DNA from: Haloarcula rubripromontorii
GTDB taxonomy: Archaea > Halobacteriota > Halobacteria > Halobacteriales > Haloarculaceae
Length of the DNA: 64,000 bases
Direction of reading: 5' to 3'
Assembly (NCBI RefSeq): GCF_001280425.1
Contig: NZ_LIUF01000007.1
Coordinates: 1 to 64,000, forward strand
This document shows, piece after piece, positions 34,022-43,332 of the stretch (position 1 is the stretch's first letter; each line of letters opens with the position of its first letter). Both the position numbers and the translations under genes were made by a program. Below the pieces are notes generated by a model, which worked only from the letters and a program-made list of their open reading frames with translations, was not told where the DNA came from and made no database searches.

Positions 34022-34894
34022 TTATCCGACCGAGATCATCGCGATACCGACGATAGCCAGCCCCGCAGCGGCCAGCCGTGCTCTGAACTGCGCCTCGTCG
34101 AGTACAATCGCTCCCAGAATGACGGCGACGATAGCCTGCCCGTTGACGATTGGCGACACGATACTCGCCGGGAGCAACTGGAAGGACAGCAATACGATGT
34201 GATTCGCGTAGGCGACGAACATCGCCGCGACGACGAACTTCGGGAGGTCTCCTTGCCACCCTGGCGGGACCTGGTATCGGAACGCGAGCGGCGTCATCAA
34301 CGCCGCAATACCGACGGCCATCACCGGGATGTACGTCGTCGGTTCGATGGCCAGTTCCTGCATCAGCACCCGCTTGCTTACATCGACGAGCGCGAACGCC
34401 GCAGCCGACAGCAGCGCCAGTTGTGCGGGCCGGGACTTCCGGGCCCGCTTGAGTGGGGCCAGTAACGCTGTCCCCTGCCAGTTCGCGACGTAGACGGCGG
34501 CAGTCGCGACGACGACGCCGCCGACCTGCAGCGCCGAGAGGTGCTGGCCAAGCAGGCCGACTTCCAGCGGCAACACGAACACGGGAACGATTTTGCTGAT
34601 CGGCGACACGTAGGAGACTTCGCCGACGCGGATCGCTCGAAAGAGGGTGAGCAACCCCACTGCCGTCACCGCTGTCACAGCGAGTATCGACGAGAGAGCG
34701 TTGATACGGTTTCCCGCCGGCAGGAACGGCTCGTTGCTGGCGAAGACAATCGGGAGGTAGACGATGGGGACCAAGCTGTATGTAAGCAACAGAAACACCG
34801 GCGACGGGTAGTCGGTGAACCACCGCTTCATCACGAACAGGTACACCCCAAACACCAGCGCCGACAGGACGGCATACGCGATTCCGACGTTCAC
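34022..34894 (-). CDS. EamA/DMT-family drug/metabolite transporter
   Basis: 290 residues from GTG 34894 (VNVGIAYAVLSALVFGVYLFVMKRW); the frame extends to a TTG at 34966 but that would overlap the upstream gene. About ten helices as two EamA repeats, with GEVSYVSPISKIVPVFVLPLEVGLLGQHLSALQVGGV at the first repeat end and NHIVLLSFQLLPASIVSPIVNGQAIVAVILGAIVLDEAQFRARLAAAGLAIVG at the second. Substrate unknown. Downstream of, and 49 bases from, the large protease-like gene. Confidence 0.88.
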   Translation of the reverse strand: MNVGIAYAVLSALVFGVYLFVMKRWFTDYPSPVFLLLTYSLVPIVYLPIVFASNEPFLPAGNRINALSSILAVTAVTAVGLLTLFRAIRVGEVSYVSPISKIVPVFVLPLEVGLLGQHLSALQVGGVVVATAAVYVANWQGTALLAPLKRARKSRPAQLALLSAAAFALVDVSKRVLMQELAIEPTTYIPVMAVGIAALMTPLAFRYQVPPGWQGDLPKFVVAAMFVAYANHIVLLSFQLLPASIVSPIVNGQAIVAVILGAIVLDEAQFRARLAAAGLAIVGIAMISVG

Positions 34895-34943
34895 GGTTGA
34901 CAACGACTGGCCGACCGCAATAACTGTTCCCTTCGGGCTCGTG

Positions 34944-37250
34944 TCAGGAACGACGCTGGCGGGCAATCAGAGCCGCAAGCAACACTGCGAGACCGGCGAT
35001 AATCGCGGTAAAGCCGTCGCCCTCTCCGGCTGTCGTCTGTCTGTCTGTGGGCACCTCCGTCGAGTTCGGAGTCGACGGTGGTGCCGCCGTCTCCGTCGAG
35101 ACGACCACGTCAACCGTCGTCGTAGTCCGTCCGTCACCCGCCGACAGCGACACCGTTCCGGGTTCGTCGAGGGTGACTGCCCGGGTGACTGTTGTCGTTA
35201 CGTGTGGCGAGAGATACAGCCGCTGTTCGGCGAACACGACATCGTTGCGGCGGAACTCGACCGTTGCTGTCCCCGGAATATCGTTGTCGTTGGCGACAGT
35301 CGCAGTCACGTCCGCACTGTCCCCCTGCCTGACTTCTTGCGGACTCGCGGTGACGTTAGTGACACTGGCGGCTGCCGGTTCCGACACAATGACTGTGACG
35401 GTGTCACCGTCGACGCTGACCACGTATCGGCCGGGGGCAGCAAACGTGTGTGTCACTGCAACCTCGGTCCGTACTCCCGGTTCGATCCGGCCCTGTTTCG
35501 CGTCGACGACAGTCTCGTTGACCGCGAGCGACACGTTGTAGGTCCCTGCCTCGCCGCCGGCGTTCTCGACGACCGCATCGACCGCGAGCGTCTCGTTGGT
35601 CGCCAGCCGGATCGGTTCGCTACCGCCGACCGGTGCGTCCGACCGGTAGAGACTATCTGCGCGGTAGGCGTCCGCCCGGTCGACCGGCGGGAGGCTGTAG
35701 CCAATACGGGCGGGAATCGAACCGAACAACTGCCGGTGTGTCGTCTCGTTCCACATCGTCACGGCCGCTGCCGTCTCGGTCTCCGTCGCGGTCGCGTCCC
35801 GGACGCTTGGCCCACCAGCAGCCTCGATCTCGGCGAGGAACTGTGACTGTGTGACGGGGTCACGGTAGCCGTTCAGCGACTGAAACACGCGCTGGAGTGT
35901 CTGGTTACGGCCAGTCGCCGAACGGATGTGGACATCAGTCTGTCCGGCGACGAGCGCCCCTTTCCAGTAGTTCGCGTCGTTCGTCCAGCTTGTCCTCTCG
36001 GTCAATATCACATCACTGTAGACCGGCCGCCCGCCCGCCGCGAGCTGTGCCTGAAACTCGTCGAACCCGATCCGGTTCTGTTCCAGCGTCAGGACAGCGG
36101 CGTAGTACGTCGCCCAGCCTTCGACCGTCCACCGCGTCTTCTCTGTCGTCTCGTAGGCCTGCCGGCTGTGGACGTACTCGTGGAGCCAGACGTTGTTAGC
36201 GACATCCAGCGACTGCCGGGACTGGACCCACATATCTGCGTCACCGATCTGATACCCCTCGACACCCCAGCTGACGGCCCCGGATGGCGCAGCGACGACG
36301 AACACCTGCTCGTCACGGTCGCCGACCCGGAGCGCGTTCGACGCGTTCGCCATCGAGTCCAGCACCGAAATCGGTGAGGCTGTCATCGTCGCACGCTCTG
36401 GCACAGCCAGCGTGAACGTCTGGTTGTGCGCCGTCTCCTCGAAGGTCGCGACGTCGCCGAGGTACACGATCTCCTCGCCTGCCGCTCCGGGTCCCGCCGT
36501 CCGGAGTGTGCGGTTGTACCTGACGGGATCACGGCCGGTGTAGCGCCAGCGCGTCGGTGTCAACGACCGCGTGAGCAGCGCCCACTCGCCTGTATCGACG
36601 CTGAGATACCGTCCCTCGGCCCCCTCTGGCCCGCTCTTTTCGATGGTCCGATTCGGGTTGACGCGGTAGCTGATCGTCGCTGTGTCCGTCGTTTCTTCCC
36701 ACTCGTAGACGGACTCGTTGACACGCTCGAATCCGTCCGTTTCGGTCACTGTCGCCGCCGCCGGGACGTGCGTTTCGAGGTCGACAACTCGGTCTGGCAC
36801 CTCGTAGGTCAGGGTCACCGCGACTTCGCCCGGCTGTTCTGGCACGCGCGCGTATGTCTGTGTCTGCTGAATCACGTCACCATCACTGGTCTGTGTTGTA
36901 CCCGAAGTGGCTGTCCCCGTCTCCATGCCGGCCGCTGTCGTAGCTATGTCTCCGCCTTGTTCTCGTGGCTGTCGTCGATGTGTATCGGCGCTTCTCGTTC
37001 GGAGTACTGAGCCATTCGCCTTGGCAGTGCCTGTCGACGAGTGTACTGGATCGACCGTCGCCTCGCTCCGGTTTGGCGCTGTATCACCGCTGTACGTGCA
37101 GTTCTCGCCGACCCCAGCCGCCAGTCCGTCGCCGTCGTCGGTCACCGCTCCGTGGTCAAGAGTCGCCGCCACCGGGAGCGACGCGATTCCCCCACCGAGG
37201 AGAAGGACCACGAGTCCGACGGCCACCACCCGCCGGAGTACAACGAACAT
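34944..37250 (-). CDS. Large surface-anchored HEXXH metallopeptidase-like protein
   Basis: 768 residues. N-terminal signal peptide (about 1-29, VAVGLVVLLLGGGIASLPVAA) and a C-terminal membrane anchor (FTAIIAGLAVLLAALIARQRRS). The middle has HEYVH (357-361) and a downstream Glu in WTVEGW (377), the zinc-site layout of gluzincin peptidases (M1/M61-like), inside VWLHEYVHSRQAYETT. Residues about 600-720 are two beta-sandwich units (CARDB-like: LAVDAVVENAGGEAGTYNVSLAVN and VTNVTASPQEVRQGDSADVTATVANDN). Many NxT/S sites fit a glycosylated surface protein. Activity is inferred. Confidence 0.8.
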   Translation of the reverse strand: MFVVLRRVVAVGLVVLLLGGGIASLPVAATLDHGAVTDDGDGLAAGVGENCTYSGDTAPNRSEATVDPVHSSTGTAKANGSVLRTRSADTHRRQPREQGGDIATTAAGMETGTATSGTTQTSDGDVIQQTQTYARVPEQPGEVAVTLTYEVPDRVVDLETHVPAAATVTETDGFERVNESVYEWEETTDTATISYRVNPNRTIEKSGPEGAEGRYLSVDTGEWALLTRSLTPTRWRYTGRDPVRYNRTLRTAGPGAAGEEIVYLGDVATFEETAHNQTFTLAVPERATMTASPISVLDSMANASNALRVGDRDEQVFVVAAPSGAVSWGVEGYQIGDADMWVQSRQSLDVANNVWLHEYVHSRQAYETTEKTRWTVEGWATYYAAVLTLEQNRIGFDEFQAQLAAGGRPVYSDVILTERTSWTNDANYWKGALVAGQTDVHIRSATGRNQTLQRVFQSLNGYRDPVTQSQFLAEIEAAGGPSVRDATATETETAAAVTMWNETTHRQLFGSIPARIGYSLPPVDRADAYRADSLYRSDAPVGGSEPIRLATNETLAVDAVVENAGGEAGTYNVSLAVNETVVDAKQGRIEPGVRTEVAVTHTFAAPGRYVVSVDGDTVTVIVSEPAAASVTNVTASPQEVRQGDSADVTATVANDNDIPGTATVEFRRNDVVFAEQRLYLSPHVTTTVTRAVTLDEPGTVSLSAGDGRTTTTVDVVVSTETAAPPSTPNSTEVPTDRQTTAGEGDGFTAIIAGLAVLLAALIARQRRS

Positions 37251-37476
37251 TGCAAACAGTTACCGTCCCATGGTTGAAATAGTTGACCGCCGACCGTGGG
37301 TGTTGGTATCACGCATCTATCGCCGCCACCACTGGTTGTACTCAGAAGTTCTCACGACGGCACCAAAACGGCTGGATGGAGTTCACTCGCGGGCAATCAC
37401 AGCTGAAAAGCCGGCGAACAGGTCACAGCAGTAGCTTGCCACGGCGCTCTCACGAGAACCGTTGGCAGTCAGGAGT

Positions 37477-37794
<318 letters not shown>

Positions 37795-37814
37795 CTATTA
37801 AACACTGTCGGGGA

Positions 37815-40049
37815 CTACCGGTCGGAAACGATTCCATCGGCGATTTCGACGGCCTCGTCGGCAATCGCTTCGTCGACCTCGCCGCTGTACCGGAGCCGCT
37901 CCCGTAGCGCCGCCAGCCGCTGAATCCGATCGTCGGCCTCTATCGCGTCGAGATACGCCCGTACTGTCTCGCCGCTCCTGCGGCTCCGGTGATCCGTTGC
38001 GAGGACGTACATGACCCGCTGGAACGCCCGCTCAACGTCGGTCTCGGGGTCCACGCGGCGCTGGTAGCGCAGCCATACCGCCCGGTACGCTCGCTCGCTG
38101 AGGCCGGACCGGCGCGCGCCCGCCGCGATGCCGAGCAACGCGACGACGCCCAGCGTCATCTCCTCGCGCGACGGGAGCGCCGGCAAACGCAACTCCGTCC
38201 CTTCGTCCGTGTCCGATGCCTCTGTTGTGCTAGTGGGTGTGTCAGTTTCGGTGGCCGTCGGCGTCTCAGTCGGCTCAGTTTCGGTACTGGTGGTCTCTGT
38301 CAGCGGGGCGGGCGTCGACGTGTCGGATGGCGTGTACTGCTCTACCGGGTTCCCGTCGCCGACGGTGGGCGACGACCCGTCCGCATTCGCGTCCTCGATA
38401 CGTTGCTGTCTGACTTCTTCGCGCGGCCCGGACGGCGTCGGGTCGAACTGTACCCAGCCCTGGCCGGGGAAGTACACCTCGACCCACGCGTGGGAGTTCA
38501 GCCCGCGCACGACCCACTGGTTCTCGTCGATTCGCTGGCCGGAGGTGTACCCGACGGTCATGCGCGCCGGGATGCCCTGGGTCCGAAGCATCGTCACCAT
38601 CGTCGTCGCGAAGTAGACGCAGTACCCCTCATCCATCTCGAAGAGGAAGGCGTCGGCGACGTTGAAACCGGGTCGGTCGACGTCAAGTGAGTAGCCCTTG
38701 CTGTCCTGCAGCCAGCGCTCGATTACCAGCGCTGTCTCGTAGGGGTTCTCAGCGTTCGCGGTGAGAATAGCTGTCCGCTCCTCAACCCGATCCGGCGTGC
38801 TGTCGGGGAGCTGGGTGTACAGCTCGGTGGTTGCGTCGTCGTAGTCGGTCCCGGCCTCACGCAGCCCGTCCGGGGTCGCCACGAGCAGTTCGCTCCTGAC
38901 CTCATAGCTGTCGCCCGTCGACAGCGTGCCGTCGGGCTGGAATCCGCCTTCACTGGCGACCGAGACCGACGGCTCCCCCGAGTAGCGAACGGGCTTCCAG
39001 GCGGCCGGGACAGTTCCGATGGTCGACTCTGCCCGGAACTCCTGTCGAAGCGTCCGAGTTTCACCCGGTGGGCTGTCGAGGCGCTGGTCGCCGTACGGAC
39101 GGGGGGTTCCAGTCCGGACCCACCCATTGCCGGTGTAGCGGTCGTAGGAGGCGACCCGCCAGTATCGCGGTTCTTCGCTTTCGACCGTGTACCGTATCTC
39201 CGGTGTCAACGAGATACTCCCCTGTACCGAGAGGGACTCCCCGGCGTCGAAGAGGCTCCCCTCGACGGTCTGGCCGTCCGACCCGTCGTCGTACGACAGC
39301 AAGCTGTCGCGGGTGATTGGCACCTGTGACAGCGCCGCCGGGACGACGATTATCGCCGCCAGTTGTTCGAGGACAGCGCGCCGCCCGGCGTCGATACCCT
39401 CGCTGTCGTCGTCCGCGGGCTCCGTCGCGTCACTGCCAGTCATTGCGTCGGGTCGCTTCGTCAGGTCTGCTGGCTCGTCCGTCGACAGCGCATCGAGCGT
39501 CCCGAAGCCGATTGTCGCCGCGATGCCGACGACGCCCAGCAGGGTCGTCACCACACCGGCGTCGGTCGTCAGGGCGAAGAACGCGAGCGCTGTGCCGGCC
39601 GCCACCGTCGCTGTCACGTACCAGCGCCGCAGCGCGAAGTACCAGGTCAGAAACACCGGTGCCGGCGCAAACGACAGCACCCATAGCCTGACCTTGGCAA
39701 TCTGGAGCAGCGACCGCCCGGTCAGCAGGGCGGCGGTATCCCCCAGTAGTTCCGTCACCGCCGGATTCGTCGAGAGGTTCAGGATGTACGCGACGAGCCC
39801 GCCGGCGAACAGCACCGCGCCGACACCGACCGCGAGGGGCGGTCTGAGCACGCGGGCAAGCAGCGTAGCACCCACGAACGAGAGCGCGGCAAGCGCCAGA
39901 AACAGGGTCGGGTCGCCGACCACGTCGCTGAGGTAGTACATCGTCCGCAGTGGCGCGCCGATGGCCAGCGCCGCCCCAAGCAACGCCAGTATCCGGGACC
40001 CGCTCCACGGGATCCGGTCGCGGACCTGCTCTGTGCCGGCGGCGCTCAT
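37815..40049 (-). CDS. Membrane transglutaminase-like protein (TgpA type)
   Basis: 744 residues. Six or so N-terminal helices (about 15-205), an extracellular portion, then a transglutaminase-like core with Cys477 (EGYCVYFATT), His520 (NSHAWVEVYFPGQGWVQFDPTPSG) and the following Asp, a Thr/Glu-rich spacer, one more helix and a C-terminal DUF4129-like helical domain. Last gene of the moxR-DUF58-tgpA operon, four-base overlap with the DUF58 gene. Such sets are found across bacteria and archaea; the substrate of the transglutaminase is unknown. Confidence 0.9.
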   Translation of the reverse strand: MSAAGTEQVRDRIPWSGSRILALLGAALAIGAPLRTMYYLSDVVGDPTLFLALAALSFVGATLLARVLRPPLAVGVGAVLFAGGLVAYILNLSTNPAVTELLGDTAALLTGRSLLQIAKVRLWVLSFAPAPVFLTWYFALRRWYVTATVAAGTALAFFALTTDAGVVTTLLGVVGIAATIGFGTLDALSTDEPADLTKRPDAMTGSDATEPADDDSEGIDAGRRAVLEQLAAIIVVPAALSQVPITRDSLLSYDDGSDGQTVEGSLFDAGESLSVQGSISLTPEIRYTVESEEPRYWRVASYDRYTGNGWVRTGTPRPYGDQRLDSPPGETRTLRQEFRAESTIGTVPAAWKPVRYSGEPSVSVASEGGFQPDGTLSTGDSYEVRSELLVATPDGLREAGTDYDDATTELYTQLPDSTPDRVEERTAILTANAENPYETALVIERWLQDSKGYSLDVDRPGFNVADAFLFEMDEGYCVYFATTMVTMLRTQGIPARMTVGYTSGQRIDENQWVVRGLNSHAWVEVYFPGQGWVQFDPTPSGPREEVRQQRIEDANADGSSPTVGDGNPVEQYTPSDTSTPAPLTETTSTETEPTETPTATETDTPTSTTEASDTDEGTELRLPALPSREEMTLGVVALLGIAAGARRSGLSERAYRAVWLRYQRRVDPETDVERAFQRVMYVLATDHRSRRSGETVRAYLDAIEADDRIQRLAALRERLRYSGEVDEAIADEAVEIADGIVSDR

Positions 40050-41020
40050 CCGTTCACCTCGCCCGCGATGGGGTTGTCCCGACTGGCGGTCACGTCAGCG
40101 AAAGACTGGCGGCGGCCGTCGACCGACACCGTGACGCCGTCGCCGTTGGCCGTGACGACCACGTCAGCGTCGTCCACGCGGTCGGTCCGGCCCGCGTCGG
40201 CCCGGGCCAGCAGTTCGAGCAGTCGTGTCCGGTGGGTGTCGCCGTAGCCCTGCTCAACCGCGCCGTTCGGAACGGCGAGTTCGACTGCCAGACCACTCTC
40301 CAGCGCGGCCATCGCGATGGTCGCCGCCGCAGCGGCCATCGCGTCGGCGTGCCCTTGCTGGGCTTCCGCGGCAACGAGCAGGGTCCGGTCGCTTCGGCTG
40401 TCGGTGAACTCCTTGACTAACAGGTCCTCGCGCTTGGCGCTGGATTTCCAGTGTACGTCCCGTAGCGAGTCGCCGCTGACGTACTCGCGCAATCGGTCGA
40501 ACGACTGGCGGTCCTCGTTCTCCGGCGTGAATGTCTGCGCGAACGCGTCCGTCCCGCCCAGCCGGTAGACGGGCGGATACACGAGCACGTCGGTCCTGTT
40601 TCCGACAGTGTAGCTCTCCCTGACGAGTCCAAGCGCGTCCGTCACTGTCACGTCGACTGGACCAGCCTGTTGCTCGCCCCGGGCCGTGTAGGTGACGCGG
40701 TAGGTCACCGTCGCCGGCAGGGACTTCCTGACTGTCGTCTCTCCATAGAGGCCCTCAGAAAGCCGGTCGGTGACCGTCGCAATTCCGCTGCCGTCGACGC
40801 GGAACTCCACGGGCTTCGTCTCGCCGGGAAACCCGCGGCGGAGGCGGCCCCGCTCGACGGTCGGCGCGCCGCCCCAGCGAACCTGCACGGCAGCAGCGAA
40901 CACACCCACCAACAGCGGGCCGGCAACGGCAGTAAGCCCGGGCTGACCGAATCTGGCGCTGACAACAAGGGCGGCAACGGCGACGGCGAGGACGGCGAAA
41001 CCGCGGCGTGTCGGTCTCAT
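40046..41020 (-). CDS. DUF58 domain protein
   Basis: 324 residues. Two N-terminal hydrophobic helices (FAVLAVAVAALVVSARFG, VAGPLLVGVFAAAVQVRW), then a beta domain and the DUF58 segment EYVSGDSLRDVHWKSSAKREDLLVKEFTDSRSDRTLLVAAEA, which contains the vWA-like fold of the family. Overlaps the MoxR gene by four bases and the transglutaminase gene by four bases. It probably bridges the ATPase to the membrane partner. Confidence 0.9.
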   Translation of the reverse strand: MRPTRRGFAVLAVAVAALVVSARFGQPGLTAVAGPLLVGVFAAAVQVRWGGAPTVERGRLRRGFPGETKPVEFRVDGSGIATVTDRLSEGLYGETTVRKSLPATVTYRVTYTARGEQQAGPVDVTVTDALGLVRESYTVGNRTDVLVYPPVYRLGGTDAFAQTFTPENEDRQSFDRLREYVSGDSLRDVHWKSSAKREDLLVKEFTDSRSDRTLLVAAEAQQGHADAMAAAAATIAMAALESGLAVELAVPNGAVEQGYGDTHRTRLLELLARADAGRTDRVDDADVVVTANGDGVTVSVDGRRQSFADVTASRDNPIAGEVNG

Positions 41021-41976
41021 TCGACGTAGACGGTATCGAGCGCCTCCGCGACGAGTTCCCGGGCGTCCTGCTCGCTGCGCTCGGTGCGGATGCGGTGTGG
41101 CAGGACGACCGGCGCTTCAGTCTGGATGTCGTCGGGGATGACGTAACTGCGGCCGTCGAGTACGGCGCGGGCCTGTGCCGCCCGGAGCAGCGAGATGCTG
41201 CCTCGCGGACTGACGCCGAGTTGCGCGTTTTCCCGCGTGTACCGCGCGAGTCGGGTCGCGTACGACCGAATCGGCTCTTCGACGGTCACGTCGGCTACTG
41301 TCTCCCGGGCGGCGGACAGCGAATCGAGGGTAGCCACCGACGTGAGTTCCTCGATGGGATGATGGCCGACCACGTCACCCAGCATCTCCGTCTCCGCCGC
41401 CTCGTTCGGATAGCCGAGATGAAGCTTCATCATGAACCGGTCGAGTTCGGCCATCGGCAGGTCGTAAGCCCGGTTCTGCTCGACCGTGTTCTGCGTAGCG
41501 ATGACCGTGAACGGCTGTGGCACGGGATGTGTGGTCCCGTCGACTGAGACCTGCTGTTCCTCCATCGCTTCCAGCAGCGCCGACTGCGTTTTCGGCGGCG
41601 CGCGGTTGATCTCGTCGCCGAGGACGACGTTGGCGAAGATCGGCCCCGGCCGGAACTCGAACTCCTGTGTCTTCTGGTTGTAGATGTTGACACCGGTCAC
41701 GTCGGTCGGGAGGAGGTCCGGCGTAAACTGGACGCGCTTGAACTCGCCGTCGAAGGAAGCTGCGACGGAGCGGGCCAGCATCGTCTTGCCGACGCCGGGA
41801 ACATCTTCAAGCAGGACGTGGCCGCGGCCGAGCAGCGCGATGACGATGTGTTCGATGGCGTCGTGTTGCCCGACAATGACCTGCTCGACGTTTTCGATCA
41901 CCTGATTGGCGACGCGTGTGGCGTCGCGGAGGGGACTGTCCGACTGTTGACTGTGTGATGTGTCAGTATCTGTCAT
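41017..41976 (-). CDS. moxR: MoxR-type AAA+ ATPase
   Basis: 319 residues from ATG 41976 (MTDTDTSHSQQSDSPLRD). Walker A EDVPGVGKT, Walker B ANVVLGDEINRAPPKTQSALLEAMEE, sensor 1 TVIATQNTVEQNRAYDLPMAELDRF, arginine finger region and C-terminal helical lid. A chaperone-like ATPase that acts on vWA proteins, which fits the DUF58 gene directly after it. Confidence 0.94.
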   Translation of the reverse strand: MTDTDTSHSQQSDSPLRDATRVANQVIENVEQVIVGQHDAIEHIVIALLGRGHVLLEDVPGVGKTMLARSVAASFDGEFKRVQFTPDLLPTDVTGVNIYNQKTQEFEFRPGPIFANVVLGDEINRAPPKTQSALLEAMEEQQVSVDGTTHPVPQPFTVIATQNTVEQNRAYDLPMAELDRFMMKLHLGYPNEAAETEMLGDVVGHHPIEELTSVATLDSLSAARETVADVTVEEPIRSYATRLARYTRENAQLGVSPRGSISLLRAAQARAVLDGRSYVIPDDIQTEAPVVLPHRIRTERSEQDARELVAEALDTVYVE

Positions 41977-42169
41977 AGTCGCGATCTCGTGGGACGACGC
42001 CGTGGCACGGGGACTGGTGGGATAGTCTGTCCTGTCGACCAGTAAGTGTCTTGTGTGGGTACCACATCCTCCGGGCCGTTCAGTTGTAGCCACGTCTATG
42101 GTGTGCGCGTATGTAACTCTGTGGATGGGTGAGAAAGACACACATCCGATTCACGGCCGGTAGCGCCGC

Positions 42170-42439
42170 TCACCAGGACTTACACGCCCCACAGACGAGG
42201 ATACTGTCCTGTCTCCACCGCCGCTCGACGACCTCGCCACACTCGGCACAGGGCGCTCCCTCGGGCGACCACGCGTACGTCGTCACGGCAGGTTCGACCC
42301 CGTCGGTCGAGACTTCGGCGTCGGAGACTTCGCTTTCCGTCTCTGTCGTCTCGTCTCCCGCAGACACGCCGTTCACTCCCTCGTCCTCGCTCTCGTCGCC
42401 GGCGTCGAGAAAGTCCTCCAGCGAGGTTTCTTCAGCCAT
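42170..42439 (-). CDS. Small acidic protein with C-terminal zinc ribbon (DUF7573-like)
   Basis: 89 residues from ATG 42439. Strongly acidic, likely disordered first 55 residues (LEDFLDAGDESEDEGVNG...), then YAWSPEGAPCAECGEVVERRWRQDSILVCGACKSW, with two CxxC pairs making a zinc ribbon at the very C-terminus. Resembles a conserved haloarchaeal protein group of unknown function; partner or DNA binding is possible. Alone between the moxR promoter region and the methyltransferase. Confidence 0.75.
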   Translation of the reverse strand: MAEETSLEDFLDAGDESEDEGVNGVSAGDETTETESEVSDAEVSTDGVEPAVTTYAWSPEGAPCAECGEVVERRWRQDSILVCGACKSW

Positions 42440-42522
42440 ACGCCTTGGTTTTGCCTGCGGCCACAAAATACCCTGTCGGTCGTTCCGGCCGGAGTCCGTG
42501 TTTTGACCGGCTGTCCGGGCCG

Positions 42523-43206
42523 TTATTCCGTGGCGACGCCGACGGTCAGCAACGTCCCCAGTTCGCGGTAGCGCTCGACCATCGCCTCACGGGTCTCGAA
42601 CTCGTCGGTGGGGAACGCATCCGCCGGCGGGATCTCCACTTCACGGTCGGGGATGGTGTCCTGTGCTGCCACTGCCAGCCCCGCCTCGTGGAAGGCCTCG
42701 CGGTACTCCGGGGCGCTCCAGCGGGTCATCTCGATATCGATGAACTCCTGCCACTCGTGGGAGTGGACGTTCTCCTCGTAGTAATTCACCGCGATGTGGG
42801 CGGTCCCGCCCGGTCGCAGCACTCGTGCGATTTCTTCGAGCGTGTGCGGCGGGTCGCTGGCGTAGTAAAACGCCTCCATCGAGAACACATGGTCGATGCT
42901 GTCAGTCGCAAACGGGAGGGCGTCGAAGTCCCCGCGCAGGAACCCGATGCCGTCGTCGTCCGTGTACTCGCGGGCGTTCCGGAGCATCTCCGGCGACCCG
43001 TCGAGACCATAGCAGGGTCCGGCATCGTTGGTGTCGCGGAGCGCACGGAGCGCATAGCCCGACCCCGTTCCGAGGTCGAGGACCGTGTCGCCCCGCTCGA
43101 CCGGCATCCGGGCGAGGACGTGCTTGGCGGTGTGCCAGTGCCGGTCCTCCATGCCTCTGTCTTTGCCTTCGGCCGCCCACGCGTCGAATTCCTCGCGAAC
43201 GCTCAT
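42523..43206 (-). CDS. SAM-dependent methyltransferase (UbiE/Methyltransf_11 type)
   Basis: 227 residues from ATG 43206 (MSVREEFDAWAAEGKDRGMEDRH). SAM motifs VLDLGTGSGYALR (I), YGLDGSPEML (post I), FDALPFATDSIDHVFSMEAFYYASDP (motif II/III) and LRPGGTAHIAVNYYEEN. Class I methyltransferase; the substrate is not readable. Divergent from the tryptophanase gene with a 126-base gap. Confidence 0.9.
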   Translation of the reverse strand: MSVREEFDAWAAEGKDRGMEDRHWHTAKHVLARMPVERGDTVLDLGTGSGYALRALRDTNDAGPCYGLDGSPEMLRNAREYTDDDGIGFLRGDFDALPFATDSIDHVFSMEAFYYASDPPHTLEEIARVLRPGGTAHIAVNYYEENVHSHEWQEFIDIEMTRWSAPEYREAFHEAGLAVAAQDTIPDREVEIPPADAFPTDEFETREAMVERYRELGTLLTVGVATE

Positions 43207-43332
43207 ACGTCCCTCCAGCAGTTGTGGCCTCAAAATGCCCGCTATTTTGGCCTGCCAGAAACACCTGTCCACCGATAGCCGCACTCGGCTGGTGATGGAC
43301 ATCTCAGCCCACCGCTGTACACAGAATATCAG

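Noticed and set aside
34895-34966. N-terminal extension of the DMT transporter to a TTG
   Set aside because: It would overlap the 3' end of the upstream gene; the GTG at 34894 directly precedes the first membrane helix.
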